From positions 1 to 39,020 of the forward strand of contig FR900457.1 of NCBI GenBank assembly GCA_000438175.1: a stretch of DNA of 39,020 nucleotides. The letters run 5' to 3'. Positions 23,103 to 31,536 of this stretch are shown here, piece after piece. How positions within the stretch are numbered: the first letter of the stretch is position 1; every line of letters starts with the position of its first letter. Source of the DNA: Fusobacterium sp. CAG:439. GTDB taxonomy: Bacteria; Cyanobacteriota; Vampirovibrionia; Gastranaerophilales; Gastranaerophilaceae. Under the pieces are notes generated by a model, which ran no database searches, had not been told where the DNA came from, and saw only the letters and a list, made by a program, of their open reading frames with translations. Both the position numbers and the translations under genes were made by a program.

Positions 23103-23131
23103 TTGAAAAAATAATAAAAAAATGTTATATT
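23103..23131 (+). promoter_or_regulatory. Promoter of the prepilin gene at 23138
   Basis: TTGAAA (23103-23108) and TATATT (23126-23131) with a 17-base spacer. The ATG at 23138 is seven bases after the -10, so the mRNA is predicted to be leaderless; no Shine-Dalgarno is present. Confidence 0.6.
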
Positions 23132-23137
23132 AGTGAT

Positions 23138-23827
23138 ATGATACATCACAAATATGCTTTTACACTCGCAGAAGTATTAATAACTTTAGGAATAATCGGT
23201 ATAGTTGCAGCTATGACACTGCCTGTATTGATTTCAAATCACAATAAAAATATTGCCGAAACAAGATTGAAAAGAATTGCATCTGTATTAAACAGCGTTG
23301 TAAAACTTGCCGAAGTTGATTACGGCGAGCCGAAAAATTGGGAACCCGCAGGATCTGCAGATGTAATAAAAAAATATTTTTTACCATATTTACCGGGGAG
23401 CTCTTTTATAAATGAAAGTGAGCTTGCAGGGTATAGAGTATATGTTTCATCCTCTGACGGTAACGATTCTTTTACTATGAACGGCGGATATGCAAGCGGT
23501 TTAAAATTAAAAACCGGAGAAACTATTCATGTTCCTAACGGCATAAATGAAAATAGCGGTTTACTGCAAATCGGTGTACTGATAAGAGAAAATACTAAAA
23601 GTAAATATATCAGCGGTAAAGAATATTTTACGTTTTTTATGGATTTGTCTAAAGGGGTTGTTGATGTAAAACCCTGGGCAGAAAAATGGGGAGTTTCATC
23701 TTGTACTGACAACAGAAACCAATTATTGTCACAATGTAAGTCTTCAACGGGTCATTCCGCTCTGTGCTTAATGCTTATTGAATGCAACGGCTGGAAAATT
23801 CCTGATGATTATCCTATACGTTTTTAA
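23138..23827 (+). CDS. Prepilin-like secreted protein
   Basis: 229 residues. HHKYAFTLAEVLITLGIIGI forms the prepilin signal. Then follow KNWEPAGSADVIKKYFLPYL and FFMDLSKGVVDVKPWAEKWG, and the ending CNGWKIPDDYPIRF carries the GW....DYP motif. Unlike the other prepilins here it has no XRE gene beside it; instead a broken leader ORF with a ten-G tract lies upstream. Four cysteines near the C-terminus could form disulfides. It is a pilin or pseudopilin subunit of unknown role. Confidence 0.88.
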   Translation: MIHHKYAFTLAEVLITLGIIGIVAAMTLPVLISNHNKNIAETRLKRIASVLNSVVKLAEVDYGEPKNWEPAGSADVIKKYFLPYLPGSSFINESELAGYRVYVSSSDGNDSFTMNGGYASGLKLKTGETIHVPNGINENSGLLQIGVLIRENTKSKYISGKEYFTFFMDLSKGVVDVKPWAEKWGVSSCTDNRNQLLSQCKSSTGHSALCLMLIECNGWKIPDDYPIRF

Positions 23828-23834
23828 ATTTTGA

Positions 23835-24395
23835 TTATAAATCATCAATTTGTTTAACCAATTCTTTTATATGCTGTTTGACTGCGGGAGTTATAAGCAA
23901 ATCGGGTTCGGACATTGAAAATTCGTCAAGGGTAATTATACCGCGCTTTAAATTCCCGCTTTCTGCATATAGAAGCCCGAGCATTACCTTATTTAGTGCG
24001 TTGCCTTCTCTGCTGTATTCTTTTATTTTTGAATTTACTAATCCTAATGCCTTGTAACATTTAGCCAGATCCTGATAATATTGGAAATTAAGACTGTATT
24101 GTTTTACCGCATCTTCATAAGGCTGACGCGCCATATCAGGGTATCCGATTGCCATATAGGCATCTCCTATATTATTGTAATACACCGCTGTTGCCTGAGT
24201 ATTCGGATTTAAGCTTATTGCAATTTTAAATTCCTGAATTGCCGCATAATACAAACGCTCGTTCATATAGCGAAGCCCCATGTTATTATGAAGATAAGCG
24301 TTTTTTGTGGCATCAATCACATACACATCAGGTTTTCTGTAGCCTGATGCGGCAAAACTTAAAAATAATAAAAGTATTATTAAACCTTTTTTCAT
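23835..24395 (-). CDS. Secreted TPR-repeat protein
   Basis: 186 residues with an N-terminal signal peptide (GLIILLLFLSFAASG). At least three tetratricopeptide-like repeats follow (LHNNMGLRYMNERLYYAAIQ; YYNNIGDAYMAIGYPDMARQ; YYQDLAKCYKALG). They form a helical scaffold for protein-protein contacts in the periplasm or on the membrane. It starts five bases after the metallo-beta-lactamase-fold gene ends, so the two are co-transcribed. Confidence 0.88.
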   Translation of the reverse strand: MKKGLIILLLFLSFAASGYRKPDVYVIDATKNAYLHNNMGLRYMNERLYYAAIQEFKIAISLNPNTQATAVYYNNIGDAYMAIGYPDMARQPYEDAVKQYSLNFQYYQDLAKCYKALGLVNSKIKEYSREGNALNKVMLGLLYAESGNLKRGIITLDEFSMSEPDLLITPAVKQHIKELVKQIDDL

Positions 24396-24400
24396 TTTAG

Positions 24401-25327
24401 TTATAATAACGAAAGTTCCATTCCTTCTTGCGCAAAAATGATATCATCCTGATTGTAATTTTCTTTAATACAGTTTAATTTGTTATCGTCATAATCCGGA
24501 TCATAGTGGAAAAATACAAGTTTTTCCGCACCTGACTGATTTTTTGCATCAACTGCCATTTCGAATGTTGAGTGTCCGTAACCCTGTTTTGGCGCAAAAG
24601 CATCAAGATAATCTTCAGTTGTATATTGTGCATCATGGATTAATAAGTTGCAGCCGCGTGCAAAGTTTATAAGCTTTTTGTCGCCGCCGGGGTAACTTTC
24701 TTTATCAGTGGCGTAAACTAAAACTTTATCTTTGTATGAGATTTTGTAAATTAACACGCCTTCCTGAGGGTGTGCGTATGAACGGTAACAGGTAATAAGA
24801 ACGTCATCACCTTCAACTTTTGCATCATTTTCAGTTTCAATTCGTTTTATAATAGGTGCTTCTCCGTGGCGAAGAATAATTCCTTCAGTTTCATTTAAAT
24901 CTTTAATATTTAAATTTCCTGCAATGTCGCCCAAATCAAGCGGAAAAGATTTTCCGAAAAGAAGTTCTGACATTTCGTCGGCAAGACTTTCATTGTAGTT
25001 TACGTTGCCGAAAACATTTATTACGGATGAAGGAATGTGCAGCGGTCTGAAAAAAGTAAATCCCTGCAAATGATCCTGGTGAATATGTGAAATTAATACC
25101 GTAGCTTTAACAGGTGTTCTTTCTTCGGCATTTGCTCCCGATGAAATATATTTTCCCATAAGCTCGTGCCCTATATTTATCAGCCCGGTTCCGGCATCAA
25201 GGATTATCAAGTGTCCGTTGACATTTACTTCCACGCAGGAAGTGTTGCCGCCGTATTGTAAAAAGTCTTTGTCAGCTATAGGATAACTTCCTCTTACTCC
25301 TCTGAATTTTATTTTGAATTCGCTCAT
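24401..25327 (-). CDS. Metallo-beta-lactamase-fold hydrolase
   Basis: 308 residues. VRGSYP and QYGGNTSCVEV near the start, LDAGTGL, the metal-binding SHIHQDHLQG (HxHxDH), a late IHDAQYTTEDY and HSTFEMAV, and a final FFHYDPDYDD are those of a cytosolic phosphodiesterase-like MBL subfamily. Known relatives cleave cyclic nucleotide or phosphoribosyl cyclic phosphate bonds; the substrate here is not evident. AAGGAAA precedes the ATG. It is co-transcribed with the TPR gene downstream. Confidence 0.9.
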   Translation of the reverse strand: MSEFKIKFRGVRGSYPIADKDFLQYGGNTSCVEVNVNGHLIILDAGTGLINIGHELMGKYISSGANAEERTPVKATVLISHIHQDHLQGFTFFRPLHIPSSVINVFGNVNYNESLADEMSELLFGKSFPLDLGDIAGNLNIKDLNETEGIILRHGEAPIIKRIETENDAKVEGDDVLITCYRSYAHPQEGVLIYKISYKDKVLVYATDKESYPGGDKKLINFARGCNLLIHDAQYTTEDYLDAFAPKQGYGHSTFEMAVDAKNQSGAEKLVFFHYDPDYDDNKLNCIKENYNQDDIIFAQEGMELSLL

Positions 25328-25385
25328 TGTTTTTTCCTTCTTTAAAGTTTGTACAAAGCCCTTGCGGCTGTGGAGCGTGCCGCTC

Positions 25386-26327
25386 CTATTTCTTAATTGT
25401 TATTGTCGCATTTTGGTCTTTTTCGTCGCCTGTATAGACAGTTGTTCCGAATACAAGTATTTTAGCAAGTTTTTGTATATTTGTTAATCTTGTTTCTTTA
25501 TTTTCTATGTTAAAAACAACTTTGTTCCTGTAATTTGAAACAGTTACCATCCTGAAAGCATTCGGATACGAAACAAGCGCAGGACAACTTACATATAATA
25601 TGTTGTCTTTTTGAGTAATTTTTGCCCCGTGGTAATGACCCTGAAATACACCAATCGGATTTTTATATTTGGATAGAACTTCTTCCATTTTGTCAGCATC
25701 CGTAAGTCTGTGATTAGGACTGTTATAAGGTTCTATTACGGGAACATGCATAAAAATTAAAACAGTATCTTTTTTTGAATTTGCAAGTTCATTATCAAGC
25801 CATTTTAACTGTTCATCGCCTATCCTTCCGTTTGACGTCAGTCTGTCGCGGATAATCGTGTCTAAAACTATAACTTTATACCCCTTCTGAGGCACAAACG
25901 AGTAATATGACTTTTCAAATTTATAATTCTTATTGTATTTGTTTATAAGCTGCATGTAAACTGAAGGATTTAAGTATCCTCCGACCATTGTATCGTGGTT
26001 GCCGAATGCAAAATACCAGGGAACATTTATCTTTTCGGTGTGCGGCAGAAATGCGCTTAATTCTTTTTCAAAAGGCTTATCAATCTGATCTCCGGTAAAC
26101 ATTACAAAAGAAACATTTGGTGTAGAATTAATCTGATCAATTGCATCATCTAAAAGTTTCGGTGATTCGGCAATCATCTTATAAGTCGTATTATTCTGTC
26201 CCGTATAATAATGAACGTCGCTTACCTGTGCAAACTTTAAACTTGAGGTGCTGCTGTAGCATTGAAGCCCGAAAAGCATTGCTCCTGCAAGTAATACGGA
26301 GATTGACCAGTTTTTTATTCTTGTCAT
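25386..26327 (-). CDS. Secreted calcineurin-like metallophosphoesterase
   Basis: 313 residues from the ATG at 26327, preferred because AAGGAAACAGCT lies just before it and the product then begins directly with a signal peptide (NWSISVLLAGAMLFGLQC); a start at 26372 would add 15 charged residues. Metal-site motifs follow in order: QVSDVHYY (D-x-H), FTGDQID (GD), FGNHDTM (GNHD), MHVPV (H) and GHYHGAKI (GHxH). It cleaves phosphoesters outside the cytoplasm; the substrate is unknown. It is preceded by a TPR gene in the same direction. Confidence 0.92.
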   Translation of the reverse strand: MTRIKNWSISVLLAGAMLFGLQCYSSTSSLKFAQVSDVHYYTGQNNTTYKMIAESPKLLDDAIDQINSTPNVSFVMFTGDQIDKPFEKELSAFLPHTEKINVPWYFAFGNHDTMVGGYLNPSVYMQLINKYNKNYKFEKSYYSFVPQKGYKVIVLDTIIRDRLTSNGRIGDEQLKWLDNELANSKKDTVLIFMHVPVIEPYNSPNHRLTDADKMEEVLSKYKNPIGVFQGHYHGAKITQKDNILYVSCPALVSYPNAFRMVTVSNYRNKVVFNIENKETRLTNIQKLAKILVFGTTVYTGDEKDQNATITIKK

Positions 26328-26368
26328 AGCTGTTTCCTTTTTTATGTTATATTTTTTATGCCTTTTTG

Positions 26369-27253
26369 TCATTTCTTTTCCAACTCTGATTTTATTTCAT
26401 CATACTTTGAATTTAAATTTTTGTCGTCATCAGAGAGTATGATTGCTTTGTCAATGTTGAGCAAAGCCGATGCGTAATTGTGTAATGCATAATCGCATAA
26501 ACCAAGATATTTGTAAACTTCTGCGGTTTGCATGTTTGATGTAAGAATATTTAACTTTTCACGTGCGGTTTTATAATCGCCTTTTAAATATAAAATTTTT
26601 GCTTCAATTAGAAGGCAGGATAAGTTTTCATCTATACTTAAAGCTTTTTTTATATCATTCTCAGCTTCGTTAAGGCTGTTTAAATTCATATTTGCCTCAG
26701 CCCTTAATGCATAGGCAATATCAGCTTCTTTGTTATAAGCAATATATTTGTTTATTGATTTAAGTGCATTCGGATAATCATTAACCGCTATGTAAGCCTG
26801 TGTTATTCCGAGATAAATCTGTGATTGTTCCGGTTTTATAGCTGCGGCTTTTTGATAAAAGTAAATTGCATTTTTATAATCTTCTTCACTTCTGTAGTGT
26901 TCGGCGAGAGAGTAAATCGCCCAGAAGTCATTACTGTCTGCGTTAAGAGCTGAAATTTCTTTTGAGCTGCAGCCTAGCATTTTGTAATTTTTTGCATCTC
27001 TGATATTTTTATATTTAGTAGTCAGATAAGATTTAGAATTAGGATTTTTAACTCTCAAAAGTGTATCTTTTAAATCTTTAATATTAGTTGCAGAAGGTTC
27101 AAGCTGTAAAATTTTATCAAGATAAATTATCGCGTCTGTGTATTTCCCGTAAATGGCATAGTTAGTTGCTATATCAAGATAATCTTCTGTTAATTCGCTT
27201 GAGGCTGCAGCTAAACAAGGAAATATAAAACATAAAAGAATAAATTTCTTCAT
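26369..27253 (-). CDS. Secreted TPR-repeat protein
   Basis: 294 residues with a signal peptide (KKFILLCFIFPCLAAA). About six tetratricopeptide repeats follow, e.g. YAIYGKYTDAIIYLDKILQL, YRSEEDYKNAIYFYQKAAAI and YLGLCDYALHNYASALLNID. It is probably a periplasmic scaffold. It is the first gene of a run with the metallophosphoesterase; if that gene used its longer start, the two would overlap by four bases. Confidence 0.9.
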   Translation of the reverse strand: MKKFILLCFIFPCLAAASSELTEDYLDIATNYAIYGKYTDAIIYLDKILQLEPSATNIKDLKDTLLRVKNPNSKSYLTTKYKNIRDAKNYKMLGCSSKEISALNADSNDFWAIYSLAEHYRSEEDYKNAIYFYQKAAAIKPEQSQIYLGITQAYIAVNDYPNALKSINKYIAYNKEADIAYALRAEANMNLNSLNEAENDIKKALSIDENLSCLLIEAKILYLKGDYKTAREKLNILTSNMQTAEVYKYLGLCDYALHNYASALLNIDKAIILSDDDKNLNSKYDEIKSELEKK

Positions 27254-27281
27254 ACCTGCATTATAGCATAATTTAGTACAA

Positions 27282-27869
27282 ATGTATGAGAAAATTAAAG
27301 TTTTAGGAATTTTGACCGATAGAAGTTATACTATGGTTAAAAATTTTTTTGTAAATCCGTTTGAAAAAAAAGAGAATAATGACCCTATGGCTCCTTCTTA
27401 CATAAAGCCTGACGGTACTAAGGTTATAGAAAAACAGGAAGGGTTAGGATTAAATGTTTATGAAAAATGCCCTGACGGAGCTTTGATTTTCAGAAGTTAT
27501 GACAAGCAAAACCGGCTTGTATTAGATTTTGCGCGTGACAGGAATTTTGAAATAGGCAATCAGTATGATGATGCAGGCAATGTTATTTATAAATACGAAT
27601 CTGTTTATGATGAGAATAACAAACTTGCGATTAAAAAAGAGTATGATATAGAGTATTATGACAATAATACAAAAAAATCCGAGATAATTACTGTTTTCCC
27701 GAACGAATTTACAACTTATATTCATTATGATGAAAGCGGTAAACGGGTTGAAAAAATAGAAGAACGCGGAACTGTTAAAACTTTCTTTGATGAAAATGAT
27801 AAACCAATAAAAAGAGAGATTGACAGAGGTTCAGGCGGCATAATTACGGAAGATTTAAGAAACCAATAA
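27282..27869 (+). CDS. YD/MORN-like repeat protein of unknown function
   Basis: 195 residues without a clear signal peptide. The central part repeats short beta-hairpin units of the type F/Y-D-x-x-N/G-R/K (SYDKQNRLVLDF, QYDDAGNVIYKYE, HYDESGKRVEK, FFDENDKPIKRE), like the YD repeats of RHS/wall-associated proteins or MORN-type antitoxin repeats. The ATG at 27333 (MVKNFFVNPF) is an alternative start; neither has a good Shine-Dalgarno. No cleavage or toxin domain is seen at the C-terminus. Confidence 0.75.
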   Translation: MYEKIKVLGILTDRSYTMVKNFFVNPFEKKENNDPMAPSYIKPDGTKVIEKQEGLGLNVYEKCPDGALIFRSYDKQNRLVLDFARDRNFEIGNQYDDAGNVIYKYESVYDENNKLAIKKEYDIEYYDNNTKKSEIITVFPNEFTTYIHYDESGKRVEKIEERGTVKTFFDENDKPIKREIDRGSGGIITEDLRNQ

Positions 27870-27890
27870 GAGAAATATGCATGCAAGCTC

Positions 27891-28121
27891 TTATGGCTTG
27901 CCTTTGAAATCTTCTATTAAAACTGATTCTTTTACTCCTAAAGCATCTGCAATTTTTGCAAGCGTTTTTAATGTGACATTTTGTTTTCCTGTCTCAATTT
28001 TACATATGTGCTTTTCGTGCACATTTAATATTTCGGCGAATTGAGCCTGAGTTAACCCTTTTTTCATTCTTTCGACTTTTACATTAAAACCGAAAATTTT
28101 TAATAAGTCATCTCCGTTCAT
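27891..28121 (-). CDS. XRE-family HTH regulator paired with a prepilin gene
   Basis: 76 residues, a single helix-turn-helix domain: FNVKVERMKKGLTQAQFAEI, then HEKHICKIETGKQNVTLKTL and KIADALGVKESVLI. It is divergent from the prepilin at 28226, with the inverted repeat TATTAA-N5-TTAATA just upstream of its ATG. This is the same arrangement as at 4169, 12524 and 17719. Confidence 0.9.
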   Translation of the reverse strand: MNGDDLLKIFGFNVKVERMKKGLTQAQFAEILNVHEKHICKIETGKQNVTLKTLAKIADALGVKESVLIEDFKGKP

Positions 28122-28136
28122 TCTTTAATGATATAG

Positions 28137-28153
28137 TATTAAAAGACTTAATA
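28137..28153. promoter_or_regulatory. Operator candidate between XRE and prepilin genes
   Basis: TATTAA-AAGAC-TTAATA: perfect 6-bp arms with a five-base spacer, the same geometry as TGTCGC-N5-GCGACA at 18010-18026 but a different sequence. It lies 15 bases before the XRE ATG. Confidence 0.5.
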
Positions 28154-28190
28154 AACATTATTATAATTATTAAAAAGTAGTATTATAATA

Positions 28191-28219
28191 TTGACAAAGA
28201 TTGTTAAAAATGTTAAACT
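28191..28219 (+). promoter_or_regulatory. Promoter of the prepilin gene at 28226
   Basis: TTGACA (28191-28196) and TAAACT (28214-28219) with a 17-base spacer. The first ATG is six bases after the -10, implying a leaderless mRNA, and the -10 rules out the in-frame GTG at 28220 as the start. Confidence 0.65.
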
Positions 28220-28225
28220 GTGAAT

Positions 28226-28939
28226 ATGAGTATGAAATCGAACGGTCAAATTGCTTTTACGCTTGCTGAAGTTTTGATAACACTGGGTATTATTGGCGTT
28301 GTAGCTGCATTAACCTTACCGAATCTGATTGCTGATTATAGGGCAAGTGTTGTTGAAACAAGATTAAAAAAATTTTATTCTGTAATGAATCAGGCAATTT
28401 TGCATTCAGTTAATGAAAATGGTGAAGTTGGAAATTGGAATTACTTTATTGATCAGACTACAGATGATGACGGTGAATATATAAATAAGTCAGATATTTC
28501 CGATTTATCTTTTCAAAAATATCTTGCCCCGTATTTAAAAGTAATAGAAAAAAAAGAGTTAACAGATGGTGATGGGCAAAAGAGAATACTTTACTATTTT
28601 GCTGACGGCAGCGCATTTGCGTATCAGGCTTACGAAAACAGAGAAATTGTATTTTTCCCGAAAAGTCCTGAGAAATGTTTGAAATTACCTAAAACTGAAA
28701 GTTTTGGAGTATGCGCTTTTTGTTTTGAATTTTACCCCATTAGTAATAGTGAAGAGTGGAAATATTTATATAATAAAGGAATGGAAGCTTATTTGTTTTT
28801 ATGGGACGGAGATGAACAAACTCTATATTCTGATGCGTCATATGGATGTAAAGACGGCAATGGAAATTATTGTACAGCAATTATTCACAGAAACGGCTGG
28901 AAAGTTCCGGAAGATTATCCGAAAAGGATTAGTTTTTGA
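28226..28939 (+). CDS. Prepilin-like secreted protein
   Basis: About 237 residues from the ATG at 28226 (a second in-frame ATG is at 28232). GQIAFTLAEVLITLGIIGVV is the prepilin signal. The body has GNWNYFIDQTTDDDG and FQKYLAPYLKVIEKKE, similar in layout to the prepilin at 23138, and the end is RNGWKVPEDYPKRISF with the GW....DYP motif. Acidic overall, with four or five cysteines. It is divergent from an XRE regulator. Role unknown beyond pilus or pseudopilus membership. Confidence 0.88.
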   Translation: MSMKSNGQIAFTLAEVLITLGIIGVVAALTLPNLIADYRASVVETRLKKFYSVMNQAILHSVNENGEVGNWNYFIDQTTDDDGEYINKSDISDLSFQKYLAPYLKVIEKKELTDGDGQKRILYYFADGSAFAYQAYENREIVFFPKSPEKCLKLPKTESFGVCAFCFEFYPISNSEEWKYLYNKGMEAYLFLWDGDEQTLYSDASYGCKDGNGNYCTAIIHRNGWKVPEDYPKRISF

Positions 28940-29032
28940 ATTATTGCAATAATGCTTGTGATTTATTACTTACCATGTAACAAATTGTAAATATGAGTTT
29001 TAATATGCCCGAAACCCGCTTATAATCCCTCA

Positions 29033-29057
29033 TAGAATAGAATAGAATAGAATAGAA
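29033..29057 (+). repeat. Pentanucleotide tandem repeat, TAGAA x5
   Basis: Five perfect TAGAA units, 25 bases, six bases after a TATAAT (29021-29026) and immediately before GGAAAA. The 233-base stretch 28940-29172 otherwise holds no ORF, only AT-rich sequence with two GGAAACA repeats (29104-29110 and 29126-29132) and the terminator at its end. Confidence 0.8.
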
Positions 29058-29141
29058 GGAAAACTGTAAAGTTTTTTGGTATAGTTCCGTAAATTTTAAT
29101 ATAAGGAAACAAAATAAGGTTAAAGGGAAACAAAAAAAATT

Positions 29142-29171
29142 AAAGACTGCGAAATGCAGTCTTTTTCTTTT
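29142..29171. terminator. Terminator of thrC (bidirectional)
   Basis: AAAGACTGC-GAAAT-GCAGTCTTT with T runs on both strands. Confidence 0.88.
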
Positions 29172-29172
29172 T

Positions 29173-30222
29173 TTAAATATTCATTGCTCTTAAAATTTCC
29201 GCCATATCCGATGATGTTTTCTTAACATCAGAATTTGAATATTTAATAGCATTGTCAGGATCTTTTAAACCGTTTCCTGTTAATATACAAACAATTTTTG
29301 TTCCTTCTTTTATTTGATCCTTAACTTTAATCAAACCTGCGACTGATGCGGCACTTGCGGGTTCTGCAAGTATGCCTTCGGTTGATGCTATCATTTTGTA
29401 TGCTTTTACGATTTCTTCGTCAGTTACAAAATTAATCATACCGTTACTTTCATCTCGTGCGGCTTCGGCAAATTTCCAGCTTGCGGGGTTTCCTATACGA
29501 ATTGCCGTTGCAAGTGTTTCAGGGTGTAAAATTCTTTCGCCCTTAACTATTGCAGCAGCTCCTTCTGCTTCAAATCCCATCATTTTGGGAAGATTACGGA
29601 TTTTTCCGAGTTTGTGAAATTCCTTGTAGCCTTTCCAGTAAGCAGTAATGTTACCGGCGTTTCCGACAGGTATAAAATGATAATCCGGCGCCTGACCTAA
29701 CGCATTGCAGATTTCAAAAGCACCTGTTTTTTGACCTTCAATTCTGTACGGATTTACGGAGTTAACAAGTGTAATCGGATAATTATCGGAAATTTTTCTT
29801 ACCATTTCAAGAGCTTCATCAAAGTTGCCTTGAATTGCGATAATTTCAGCTCCGTACATCATAGCCTGTGAAAGTTTTCCAAGTGCAATATAGCCGTCAG
29901 GAATAAGCACAAAAGTTCTCATTCCGGCTTTAGCCCCGTAAGCGGCAGCAGAGGCCGATGTATTGCCTGTTGATGCACAGATTATTGCTCCGGCATGTGC
30001 TTCTTTTGCTTTTGATACGGCCATTGTCATTCCGCGGTCTTTGAAACTTCCCGTGGGGTTACATCCTTCAAATTTCAAATAAATTTCGGCTTCTACTCCG
30101 ATTTTTTTAGCTAAGTTATCTGCTTTGATTAACGGAGTATTTCCTTCATTTAATGTTACGACCGGTGTTTTGTCCGTTACCGGTAAATATTCTCTGAATG
30201 TGTTGATTAATCCTGTATACAT
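29173..30222 (-). CDS. thrC: Threonine synthase
   Basis: 349 residues. Fold-type II PLP enzyme: [12 protein letters not shown]-binding Lys 61 in [45 protein letters not shown] and a late [11 protein letters not shown]. It converts O-phosphohomoserine to threonine in the cytosol. It is the second gene after hom, 12 bases downstream of it. The homoserine kinase gene is not in the window. Confidence 0.96.
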   Translation of the reverse strand: MYTGLINTFREYLPVTDKTPVVTLNEGNTPLIKADNLAKKIGVEAEIYLKFEGCNPTGSFKDRGMTMAVSKAKEAHAGAIICASTGNTSASAAAYGAKAGMRTFVLIPDGYIALGKLSQAMMYGAEIIAIQGNFDEALEMVRKISDNYPITLVNSVNPYRIEGQKTGAFEICNALGQAPDYHFIPVGNAGNITAYWKGYKEFHKLGKIRNLPKMMGFEAEGAAAIVKGERILHPETLATAIRIGNPASWKFAEAARDESNGMINFVTDEEIVKAYKMIASTEGILAEPASAASVAGLIKVKDQIKEGTKIVCILTGNGLKDPDNAIKYSNSDVKKTSSDMAEILRAMNI

Positions 30223-30234
30223 TATTTTTCCTTT

Positions 30235-31509
30235 TTATACTTGAACTCTTATAAGGCTTTGAACTTTATTTCCGTCAAGTTCAATTTGTTTAATTGCGTT
30301 TTGCATATCTTTTTCTTTTACAAGCTCGGTAATAACCGTGATATCTGCGGTATTGTCTTCAGAAACACAGCGCTGTACTATACTTGCAAGGCTTATATTG
30401 TTATCGGCGCATATTGTTCCGATTTTTCCTATTACACCTTTATTATTTTTAGCATTTATTGAGATGTAATATTTATTTGTTGTATCGGCAATATCAATCA
30501 TTTTTGCAGCTTCACTATGTCTGCATCTCATCATCGGAAGGATATATTCAGACTTCCCGAGTTCCGCGGCTATTGCCAGAATGTCGCCGACTACGGAGCT
30601 TGCGGTCGGAAATTCGCCGGCTCCCGGACCTGAAAGTGTAATGCTTCCGACGGGATGTCCGCTCAATGAAACCGCATTTGTGACATAGTCAATATGCGCA
30701 AGAGTTGATTTTTTTGACACAAGCATAGGATGAACTCTTACATCAGCGTTTCCGTTTTCATCCATGTGTGCGGATGCTATAAGTTTAATCTTATAACCTA
30801 AATCATTTGCGGCTTTCATATCTTCCGCGCGGATTTTGGTAATACCTTCTCTATATACATTTTCGATTTTAATACGTTTTTGAAAAGTTATTGAAGCCAG
30901 TGTCGCAATTTTGTATGCGGCGTCAAATCCTTCAACATCACCTGTCGGATCAGCTTCTGCGTATCCGAGTTCCTGAGCTTCTTTCAGAACATCGGAGTAT
31001 TGAGCACCCTGAACATCCATTTTTGTTAAAATGTAATTAGTTGTTCCGTTTACTATAGCTTCAATATGGTTAATTTTATTGCCTGCAAGAATTGTCTTTA
31101 TCGGCATAATAATCGGAATACCGCCGGCAATTGCGGCTTCATATAATATTACTTTGTTATATTTTTCAGCTATTGTGAAAAGTTCCTCGCCTCGTTTTGC
31201 AAGTAATTCTTTGTTAGCAGTAACAATATGTTTTCCGTTTTTAATTGCGGCTGCTATTAAATCAAAAGCAGGTTCTAAGCCTCCGACAAGTTCTGCAACA
31301 ATATCAATTTCAGGGTCATTAACTATTTTATAAGCATCATCTGTTATAATTGCTTCGTCTAACCCTTCAATATTTCTTTTTTTGTGAATATTGCGTACAG
31401 CAATCCTTTTTACTTCTACATTTTCAAAAGACTTTAATGTCTTAAAAACTCCTGAGCCAACAGTTCCGAGCCCGATTAATCCGATTTTAATTTTATTCTT
31501 CTTATCCAT
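30235..31509 (-). CDS. hom: Homoserine dehydrogenase with ACT domain
   Basis: 424 residues. N-terminal NAD(P)-binding GLGTVGSGVFK; a catalytic domain with VNGTTNYILTKM, AQELGYAEADPTGDVEGFDA and GPGAGEFPTASSVVGD; and a C-terminal ACT domain (NNKGVIGKIGTICADNNISL, about residues 352-371) for feedback by threonine. It reduces aspartate semialdehyde to homoserine. First of the hom-thrC pair. No clear Shine-Dalgarno precedes the ATG. Confidence 0.97.
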   Translation of the reverse strand: MDKKNKIKIGLIGLGTVGSGVFKTLKSFENVEVKRIAVRNIHKKRNIEGLDEAIITDDAYKIVNDPEIDIVAELVGGLEPAFDLIAAAIKNGKHIVTANKELLAKRGEELFTIAEKYNKVILYEAAIAGGIPIIMPIKTILAGNKINHIEAIVNGTTNYILTKMDVQGAQYSDVLKEAQELGYAEADPTGDVEGFDAAYKIATLASITFQKRIKIENVYREGITKIRAEDMKAANDLGYKIKLIASAHMDENGNADVRVHPMLVSKKSTLAHIDYVTNAVSLSGHPVGSITLSGPGAGEFPTASSVVGDILAIAAELGKSEYILPMMRCRHSEAAKMIDIADTTNKYYISINAKNNKGVIGKIGTICADNNISLASIVQRCVSEDNTADITVITELVKEKDMQNAIKQIELDGNKVQSLIRVQV

Positions 31510-31536
31510 ATTAAAATCTTAACATAAATAAGTTTT

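Noticed and set aside
25364..25386. Hairpin GGAGCG/CGCTCC at the end of the metallophosphoesterase gene as a terminator
   Set aside because: The stem is only 6 bp and no T run follows on the minus strand, so it was not called as a terminator.
27883..27901. GCAAGC/GCTTGC inverted repeat between the YD-repeat gene and an XRE gene as a bidirectional terminator
   Set aside because: Short stem and no T run on either strand; too weak to call.
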